Source: Armatimonadota bacterium (lineage in GTDB: Bacteria > Cloacimonadota > Cloacimonadia > Cloacimonadales > TCS61). Taken from it: 5,888 nt of DNA. The notes under the pieces are model-generated. The model made no database searches. It saw only the letters and a list, made by a program, of their open reading frames with translations, and was not told where the DNA came from. Below, in pieces: positions 1-4,550 of this stretch. The position numbers and the translations under genes were made by a program. The stretch is from positions 1 to 5,888 of the forward strand of contig JAUWNO010000151.1 in the NCBI GenBank assembly GCA_030612605.1, in the 5' to 3' direction. Positions within the stretch are counted from its first letter, which is position 1; each line of letters starts with the position of its first letter.

Positions 1-57
1 GCTTATGTTGTTTTGTTTCCCGTTGCAATTCTGTATGGAACAAAGAAAGGCAAATAG
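1..57 (+). CDS. C-terminal end of an unidentified membrane-protein-like gene (partial)
   Basis: Frame 1 is open from the window edge to a TAG stop at 55-57 and encodes AYVVLFPVAILYGTKKGK. The first 12 residues are strongly hydrophobic and a lysine-rich tail follows, which is the pattern of a last transmembrane helix with a cytoplasmic positively charged end. Only 18 residues are visible, so no family can be assigned. It does not look like the end of a MoxR-type AAA ATPase, the commonest upstream partner of DUF58 genes. The next gene starts 43 bp downstream on the same strand, so the two may be co-transcribed. Confidence 0.5.
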   Translation, partial: AYVVLFPVAILYGTKKGK

Positions 58-63
58 AAATCT

Positions 64-98
64 GAATTTGAAATTAGAAATTTGGAATTAGAAATTAT
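64..98. repeat. Degenerate 7-bp tandem repeat, five units
   Basis: Five consecutive 7-mers can be read: GAATTTG, AAATTAG, AAATTTG, GAATTAG and AAATTAT, with consensus RAATTWG. Two decayed 6-mers, AAATAG and AAATCT at 52-63, precede them, and the first contains the stop codon of the upstream gene. The repeat therefore fills nearly the whole gap up to the ATG at 101. Heptanucleotide tandem repeats (STRRs) are known from cyanobacterial intergenic DNA. This one has the same unit length, but no relationship is shown. It leaves no purine-rich GGAGG-type site in front of the next gene. Confidence 0.75.
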
Positions 99-100
99 AA

Positions 101-982
101 ATGAAATATCTTTCCGAAGAATTTATTGCTACAATCGATAAGTTCAATTTGCGTGCCCGACTCATAGTGGAAGGCTTTATTATTGGATTGCATAAATCTC
201 CCTATCACTGGTTCAGCGTGGAATTTTCTGACCACCGGCAATACAACGCGGGCGATCCTATCAACAAACTGGATTGGAAAGTTTATGCCAGAACGAACAG
301 ATATTATATCAGGAGATATGAAGAGGAAACCAACTTAAAATCTTACATAATCGTAGATCACAGCAATTCCATGAGTTATAAATCCGGTAAAATCTCTAAG
401 ATGGAATATGCCAAAGCTTTTGCATCTGCTCTTTCCTACCTGATGATTTCCCAGCAGGATGCAGTTGGATTCCTATCTTATACAAATAAAATCACAAACT
501 ACATTCCCCCACGTTCTATGAAATCTTACTTAAATATTATTTTGAAAGAAATTTATAATTTGGAACCTGCAGAAACTACGCAAACAGCTCAGGTTTTGCA
601 TTCTCTGGCAGATAGAATTAAGAAGCGCGGTTTGATAATTCTGATTTCGGATTTGATCGATGATGCTGATGAAATTTTGAAAGGTTTGCAGCATTTTCGG
701 CATCAGAAACATGAAGTGATTTTATTTCATATCCAGGATAAACAGGAACAGGATTTTGATTTTAAGAGAGAAACTGAATTTGTAGATGCTGAAACCGGAG
801 AAAAAATCGTGGTTTCTCCCTGGCAGATTAAAAAAGATTATTTAAACGAATATAAGGAAAATGTGAGCTATCTGAAAACCAGGTGCCACGAATCTTTTAT
901 CGAGTATAATCCCATTTCCACAGAAACACCTTTTGAAGATAACCTGCTTAAATATTTGATTAAAAGAGCAAAGTTGATGTGA
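101..982 (+). CDS. DUF58 family protein with VWA-like MIDAS motif
   Basis: This 293-residue protein has the DUF58 layout. A basic N-terminal segment leads into a G-x(3)-SPY ... VEFSDHRQY-x(2)-GD block (residues 29-52), then LDWKVYARTNRYYIRRYEEE (57-76). A VWA-like domain follows with the metal-site motif DHSNS at 86-90, a possible MIDAS threonine at 159-160 and an ISDLIDD strand at 182-188. DUF58 proteins usually partner a MoxR AAA+ ATPase in chaperone-like or envelope-associated systems. No MoxR or membrane VWA (BatA-type) gene is visible here, since the downstream neighbour is convergent. There is no signal peptide or membrane segment, so a cytoplasmic location is likely. The start at 101 is well supported: the N-terminal length fits the family and the next Met is residue 91. 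No clear Shine-Dalgarno precedes it, so translation may be coupled to the upstream gene or rely on the A/T-rich leader. The family call is firm; the cellular role is not known. Confidence 0.92.
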   Translation: MKYLSEEFIATIDKFNLRARLIVEGFIIGLHKSPYHWFSVEFSDHRQYNAGDPINKLDWKVYARTNRYYIRRYEEETNLKSYIIVDHSNSMSYKSGKISKMEYAKAFASALSYLMISQQDAVGFLSYTNKITNYIPPRSMKSYLNIILKEIYNLEPAETTQTAQVLHSLADRIKKRGLIILISDLIDDADEILKGLQHFRHQKHEVILFHIQDKQEQDFDFKRETEFVDAETGEKIVVSPWQIKKDYLNEYKENVSYLKTRCHESFIEYNPISTETPFEDNLLKYLIKRAKLM

Positions 983-1006
983 TTTACAAACAGATTCTGA
1001 TTTATG

Positions 1007-1021
1007 AACCTTTGCAAGGTT
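1007..1021. terminator. Weak hairpin between convergent genes
   Basis: AACCTT (1007-1012) and AAGGTT (1016-1021) form a 6-bp stem with a 3-base TGC loop. It lies in the 48-bp gap between the DUF58 stop and the end of the FG-GAP gene, where a bidirectional terminator would be expected. Neither strand has a T-run after the stem and the stem is short, so termination by an intrinsic mechanism is doubtful. Nothing else stands out in this gap. Confidence 0.25.
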
Positions 1022-1030
1022 ATCGCAGAA

Positions 1031-2542
1031 TTACTTCAACAAAAGCATCTTCCTGATTATTTCTTTTTCTCCTGCTTTTAATTTGTAGAAATAAATTCCT
1101 GAACTGACAGGTTGATTATTTTCATCTGTTCCGTCCCAAACAACCGAATGCTGACCTTCCGGCAGTTGCCGGATGTCGCTGACAAGCTGTTTCACTTTCT
1201 GTCCTTTGATGTTGTAGATAGATAATTCCACATTACTATTATTTTGAAGTGAGAAAGATATCGTTGTTGTAGGGTTAAAAGGATTTGGAAAAGCTATGGT
1301 TGAAATGGGATTACTGTTTATAGTATAATAAGTAGCATCAGTAAGTTCAATTATAGCTGACATATCATAGATACTTGCAGAACCCGCATTTATAGCAACA
1401 TTATCGTCCAAAAACGCTGCGATTATTACATTGGTACTATCGATAGATAAGCTTGAACCAAAATTGTCTCCAGTATCACCACTAGCAGGGGATACTTCAA
1501 TTTGATAAGTCCAGTATGAATCATATCTGCGATAAACATAGGCTGATCCACCAGATCCGAAAATAACGTTACTTCTCGGTGAACCTATTATTGCATAATC
1601 TCCCTGAATAGCAACAGATCTACCAAAAAAATGATCACCCCCAACATCTTGGATCACATAATGTTGATTCCAGAAATCATCATCTCTATTGAATATATAA
1701 ACGGATCTCATTTGAGCATTGTTGTAGGAAGTGCCTACTATTGCGAAGGTTTCATCGACCATTTTATCTATTGAAACTGACAGTCCGAAATAATCCCCAG
1801 TTACACTACTAGTAACCTTATTCTGCTCAAACCATTGATCACCATCTTTCTTGAAGAAATAGGCAGAACCGGAGTTCCATCCATTATCATCATCACAGCA
1901 AGCTCCAACTATTGCATAGAACTGATTATTATCCCCATCAATACATACAGAATATCCAAATTGGTCATCTACTGCTCCATCGAAAGCGACTAACTTATCA
2001 TCTTCAACCCATACACTTTCATCTAAAGTATATGTGTAAACAGAGCCATTATTATTATTCGTATTTATTAATCCGGGAGCTCCAGCAATTGCATTAGAAC
2101 CGGATATTGAAACTGATGTACCAAAACTGCATTCATAATTTCCATCGGTTGGTGCAACCTTATATAACTCAATCCAATTAGTCCCTTCTCTCTCGAAAAA
2201 ATATGCTGCCCCGGTAGAATTACTTTCACCTGGAGCACCAACAATAATGTAGTTTCCATCAATAGCTACCGCTGTACCGAACATGTCGTCAGGACTACCA
2301 TCAGAGGCAACAAGTTTGCACTCCTCCATCCAATTCTGACCACTCCATTTGAAGATATATGCTGAACCTGTACCGTTATCGTCTTCGTAAGCACCTACTA
2401 CTGCATATATTCCGCTGATATCTGATGATTTACCAAATTTATCCCCTGCTTCAGCATCCGATGCCGAGATTGGATATTCTATTACTTGTGAATTTAAAAA
2501 AACATGCAATAGTAATAATAATGAAACAAGTGAATACTTCAT
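1031..2542 (-). CDS. Secreted seven-bladed FG-GAP beta-propeller protein with type IX sorting domain
   Basis: This is a complete 503-residue protein. Residues 1-18 form a signal peptide (basic start, Leu-rich core, likely cut near LNS/Q). Seven tandem blades of about 51-59 residues follow, at roughly 26-77, 78-128, 129-183, 184-242, 243-295, 296-349 and 350-400. Each has an FG pair (36, 88, 140, 195, 252, 306, 361) and most have a GAP-like (V/A/I)G(A/S)P turn and a closing SAYIF-W-type strand. This is the integrin-alpha-like FG-GAP propeller, and the count matches a closed seven-bladed fold. Residues 417-503 are the sorting domain: FPNPFNPTTTI, SIYNIKGQK, WDGTDENNQPVSSGIYFYKLK and a final KMLLLK. 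In type IX systems such tails direct export across the outer membrane and are usually removed. The ligand or function is unknown; adhesion or surface binding is only a guess. The start is fixed by an AGGAGG site 4 bp upstream plus the signal peptide. The gene follows the BNR-type gene by 94 bp on the same strand. Confidence 0.9.
   Translation of the reverse strand: MKYSLVSLLLLLHVFLNSQVIEYPISASDAEAGDKFGKSSDISGIYAVVGAYEDDNGTGSAYIFKWSGQNWMEECKLVASDGSPDDMFGTAVAIDGNYIIVGAPGESNSTGAAYFFEREGTNWIELYKVAPTDGNYECSFGTSVSISGSNAIAGAPGLINTNNNNGSVYTYTLDESVWVEDDKLVAFDGAVDDQFGYSVCIDGDNNQFYAIVGACCDDDNGWNSGSAYFFKKDGDQWFEQNKVTSSVTGDYFGLSVSIDKMVDETFAIVGTSYNNAQMRSVYIFNRDDDFWNQHYVIQDVGGDHFFGRSVAIQGDYAIIGSPRSNVIFGSGGSAYVYRRYDSYWTYQIEVSPASGDTGDNFGSSLSIDSTNVIIAAFLDDNVAINAGSASIYDMSAIIELTDATYYTINSNPISTIAFPNPFNPTTTISFSLQNNSNVELSIYNIKGQKVKQLVSDIRQLPEGQHSVVWDGTDENNQPVSSGIYFYKLKAGEKEIIRKMLLLK
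1158..1173. repeat. 16-bp palindrome inside the sorting-domain loop of the FG-GAP gene
   Basis: TCCGGCA (1158-1164) and TGCCGGA (1167-1173) are perfect inverted arms around a 2-bp centre. The palindrome encodes I457-E462 (IRQLPE) in the variable loop between IKGQKVK and WDG. It is much more GC-rich than the surrounding gene. A direct repeat GCTGAC lies on both sides at 1150-1155 and 1178-1183, which could be a target duplication or chance. It may be the core of a dispersed palindromic repeat, but no second copy is present in this window. Confidence 0.55.
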
Positions 2543-2546
2543 ATCG

Positions 2547-2552
2547 CCTCCT
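2547..2552 (-). promoter_or_regulatory. Shine-Dalgarno site of the FG-GAP gene
   Basis: On the minus strand AGGAGG ends 4 bases before the ATG at 2542-2540. A second AGGAGA lies just upstream (2555-2560). The site selects this ATG and shows that the organism uses canonical Shine-Dalgarno initiation. Confidence 0.8.
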
Positions 2553-2572
2553 TTTCTCCTCTATTTTAAATT

Positions 2573-2628
2573 GCTACTAATGTCTTGGCTGTGCCACGAA
2601 ATCCTTTGTGGACAGCCATGTTAGCAGC
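2573..2628 (-). repeat. Long interrupted hairpin between the BNR-type and FG-GAP genes
   Basis: Nested arms fold the middle of this 94-bp gap. On the plus strand GCTACTAA (2573-2580) faces TTAGCAGC (2621-2628), GGCTGT (2587-2592) faces ACAGCC (2612-2617), CCAC (2594-2597) faces GTGG (2608-2611), and AAA (2599-2601) faces TTT (2605-2607) around a 3-base tip. That is up to 21 pairs with small bulges and one 6/3 internal loop. The single imperfect outer pair is an A-C mismatch in plus-strand RNA but a G-U wobble in minus-strand RNA, the direction of transcription here. The structure begins 8 bp after the stop of the upstream gene and ends about 20 bp before the next ribosome site. No T-run follows it, so it looks more like an mRNA 3'-end stabiliser or REP-like element than a simple terminator. 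Confidence 0.65.
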
Positions 2629-2636
2629 ACCACTTC

Positions 2637-4475
2637 TCATTTCAACAATAAACATTTCCTCACAGCTTCAGTGTTTCCATTAACCTTCAATTTATAGAAA
2701 TAAATTCCTGATGAAACTGGTTGATTGTTTTCATCTGTTCCGTTCCAAGGTATGGAGTAGCCGACTCCGTCGGCTCTTGTGACGAGAGACTCGTCACACT
2801 CCAAATTTTTAATTTTCTGTCCTTTGATATTATAAATCATCAACTCTGCGTCCCCTGCACCCTTTGCGGTGAAATAGATTGTTGTGGATGGATTGAATGG
2901 ATTGGGATAATTATACATTGTAATTTGCTGTTTAGGAACTTCCTCCTCCCCAGCAGAAACAAAATAAAAATCAATATCTAAGGCTGCATATTGCAAATTA
3001 CCCATGCTGTAGAATTGTTGCAAACATGTAGAACCATAAATTGAATCATTTAAAAAGAACAGATGCAGTTTGCCGTGATTATTTCCCAGATATTCAATAA
3101 CATCACCGGGATAAACAAATTCAGGAATCATTCCTTCAAGTTCCGGAGTTTCATTAGAATTCAAAAATATGACCTCAGACCAGGTTTCTCCATTATCAGC
3201 AAAAATACAGATAGCAATTTCAGGCACATTAAGCCATTCTTCATATCCGGGAACTCCTTGATAGGCTAATTTTGCTTTCAAACAATCCTGCCAAACAGCA
3301 ATAAGCCAATTTCCAGTCTCCACAATTTTGAAATTATTATAATGAAAATAATCTTCATAATAAATAAATGGCAAGGATGCACCATATAAATCAAGAAAAC
3401 TGAATTCATGTGTATTCAGGTCAAAGCTTACTAGTCTTGGATGAAATAGTTCCGGGTTTGTATCAGAACATCTAACTCCAACAAAGCTGATCTTTGAATT
3501 TCCATCTCTAAAAACCACATTCATATTTTTTGAAAAATTCGGAACAATAGAATTCATCAATTCTTGAGAATAATATTCAAAGTCCCCTTCACCATAGTTC
3601 TCATTAACGAGAACAAATACATCGTTAACCAAATTATCACTATCAACTACATAGCCGGCATATACAACCATGTTATCATAAACAGCACAGGCTTTGTAAG
3701 GTCTCATCCAGACAGGGTCTTCAGCACTCCAGGCATCCATCTGTTCAATAGTTCGATAAGACCAATTGAGTGAAGAGAGATCAATTAGATCTGACGTGAG
3801 AAAATCTGCATAACCTAAAATAACATTTTCACATGGATTTGCAATCGTTCCATGAGAATGAGTATAATTGTTTCCAGTCACATAAACTCGCCTGTAATCT
3901 CCACCAAGAGGTGATGAACTGGAAATAAAAACAGCAGGCCAGATGAATTCATCATCATCAAAACCCGTAGTTGGTTGTCCTGCTTCAGGATTATCAATAC
4001 AGATAAATTCATAAGTCCAAATGGCACAAGAACCAAATACGTGGAACACATCAACTGAGAGAAGGCAGTCGTAAGAATTATCAGGTTCTACTAATGCATG
4101 CCAGCTTGCAATCGGGTCACAGGAAATAGGATCAATATCCACTCCCGGATAACCTTGCCGAATATCATTTGTGCTGATTAAACTGGTTGAAACAAAATTT
4201 CCCTCTGAATCGAGATAGCTGTAATAAACTTTTCTCTCTGCTATTTCAGTTTCCTGTGCATGAAAAACAAGGTAAATTCCTCCTGCTGGAAAACCATAAG
4301 GTTGGGAAATTTCCGGCTGAATACAAATTGGAATGCTGTTGTAGCTTCCAGGAAAATAATCATAATATGTTGTCATTAATTCTGTTGGTTCAACGATGAA
4401 CTCATAATCTGGAACTTGTGAAAATAACGAAAACGTGAAAATAAAAAATACTAAAAATAGAATGCTTCTTTTCAT
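2637..4475 (-). CDS. Secreted BNR/Asp-box-type protein with type IX sorting domain
   Basis: This is a complete 612-residue protein. Residues 1-19 are a signal peptide (MKRS, then a Phe/Leu-rich core, likely cut at LFS/Q). The long middle region is rich in aromatic and acidic residues and in short beta-type segments. It carries an Asp-box-like motif FADNGETW at 425-432, typical of sialidase-like beta-propellers, although the first position is F instead of S. No sialidase Arg triad or other catalytic set can be recognised, so no enzyme activity is claimed. Residues 521-612 are the sorting domain: YNYPNPFNPSTTI, MIYNIKGQK, WNGTDENNQPVSSGIYFYKLK and a final KCLLLK. From about residue 238 it aligns throughout with the partial gene immediately upstream (shared RTIEQM, VYAGY, DVFVLVNENYGEG, PGDVIE), so the pair is a tandem duplication. 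Two loops of the sorting domain are encoded by repeat DNA. An AAGGAGGA site 3-4 bp before the ATG fixes the start. Confidence 0.88.
   Translation of the reverse strand: MKRSILFLVFFIFTFSLFSQVPDYEFIVEPTELMTTYYDYFPGSYNSIPICIQPEISQPYGFPAGGIYLVFHAQETEIAERKVYYSYLDSEGNFVSTSLISTNDIRQGYPGVDIDPISCDPIASWHALVEPDNSYDCLLSVDVFHVFGSCAIWTYEFICIDNPEAGQPTTGFDDDEFIWPAVFISSSSPLGGDYRRVYVTGNNYTHSHGTIANPCENVILGYADFLTSDLIDLSSLNWSYRTIEQMDAWSAEDPVWMRPYKACAVYDNMVVYAGYVVDSDNLVNDVFVLVNENYGEGDFEYYSQELMNSIVPNFSKNMNVVFRDGNSKISFVGVRCSDTNPELFHPRLVSFDLNTHEFSFLDLYGASLPFIYYEDYFHYNNFKIVETGNWLIAVWQDCLKAKLAYQGVPGYEEWLNVPEIAICIFADNGETWSEVIFLNSNETPELEGMIPEFVYPGDVIEYLGNNHGKLHLFFLNDSIYGSTCLQQFYSMGNLQYAALDIDFYFVSAGEEEVPKQQITMYNYPNPFNPSTTIYFTAKGAGDAELMIYNIKGQKIKNLECDESLVTRADGVGYSIPWNGTDENNQPVSSGIYFYKLKVNGNTEAVRKCLLLK
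2754..2802. repeat. 49-bp cloverleaf-like double-hairpin element inside a coding region
   Basis: Three perfect nested arms are present. The outer stem is GGAGT (2754-2758) with ACTCC (2798-2802). Inside it, hairpin one is AGCCGAC (2759-2765) with GTCGGCT (2769-2775) around a TCC loop, and hairpin two is GTGACGAG (2779-2786) with CTCGTCAC (2790-2797) around an AGA loop. Only 3 bases, 2776-2778, separate the two inner hairpins, so the whole can fold as a three-way junction. It is read through in frame and encodes E559-S574 of the BNR-type protein (ECDESLVTRADGVGYS), in the loop before W577. It is GC-rich against an AT-rich gene. The shape resembles in-gene palindromic elements such as the Rickettsia RPEs, but no sequence relation is claimed. 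Confidence 0.85.
2844..2870. repeat. Three 9-bp tandem units in the sorting domain of the full-length BNR-type gene
   Basis: Read on the minus strand, the units are ACCGCAAAG, GGTGCAGGG and GACGCAGAG, with consensus RNYGCARRG. They encode exactly T536-E544 as three triplets, TAK, GAG and DAE, in the loop between the STTIYF strand and the ELMIYN strand. The 9-bp unit keeps the frame. A sister array lies in the same place in the neighbouring paralogue. Confidence 0.65.
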
Positions 4476-4478
4476 TTC

Positions 4479-4486
4479 TCCTCCTT
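4479..4486 (-). promoter_or_regulatory. Shine-Dalgarno site of the full-length BNR-type gene
   Basis: The minus strand reads AAGGAGGA, then GAA, then the ATG at 4475-4473. It supports this start. The site directly abuts the palindrome at 4487-4515. Confidence 0.8.
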
Positions 4487-4515
4487 GTCACGCCGTAGTT
4501 TTAACGAAGACGGAC
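4487..4515. repeat. Imperfect palindrome directly upstream of the ribosome site
   Basis: GTC (4487-4489) plus CCGT (4493-4496) faces ACGGAC (4510-4515), with a 3-base bulge. A short GTT/AAC pair (4498-4500 and 4503-4505) lies in the loop. The arms are short, so folding is only moderately supported, but the GC-rich CGCCGT...GACGG block stands out in an AT-rich 75-bp gap. It may be a REP-like dispersed element or a 5'-leader structure; in the fold the ribosome site stays exposed. The rest of the gap (4516-4550) shows nothing firm. Confidence 0.4.
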
Positions 4516-4550
4516 TATTTTATTAAGATTTATCCTGCGAAATGTGAAGC

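Noticed and set aside
1031..2542. Seven FG-GAP repeats as a possible DNA-level tandem repeat
   Set aside because: The periodicity is clear only at protein level; the blades have diverged in nucleotide sequence, so this is an ordinary propeller and not a recent expansion.
2754..2802. tRNA gene suggested by the cloverleaf-like folding
   Set aside because: At 49 bp it is too short, has only two inner hairpins with 3-base loops, and lacks TTC/CCA-type conserved bases; it is also read through as protein.
2721..2981. 86-residue plus-strand open frame over the sorting domain
   Set aside because: It is antisense to a well-supported coding region and lacks family features and a start signal. Its length partly reflects the GC-rich palindrome.
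4520..4548. Possible minus-strand promoter, TTCACA (4548-4543) followed after 17 bp by TAATAA
   Set aside because: The -10 match is poor and AT-rich gaps give such hits by chance. The promoter consensus of this lineage is unknown to me.
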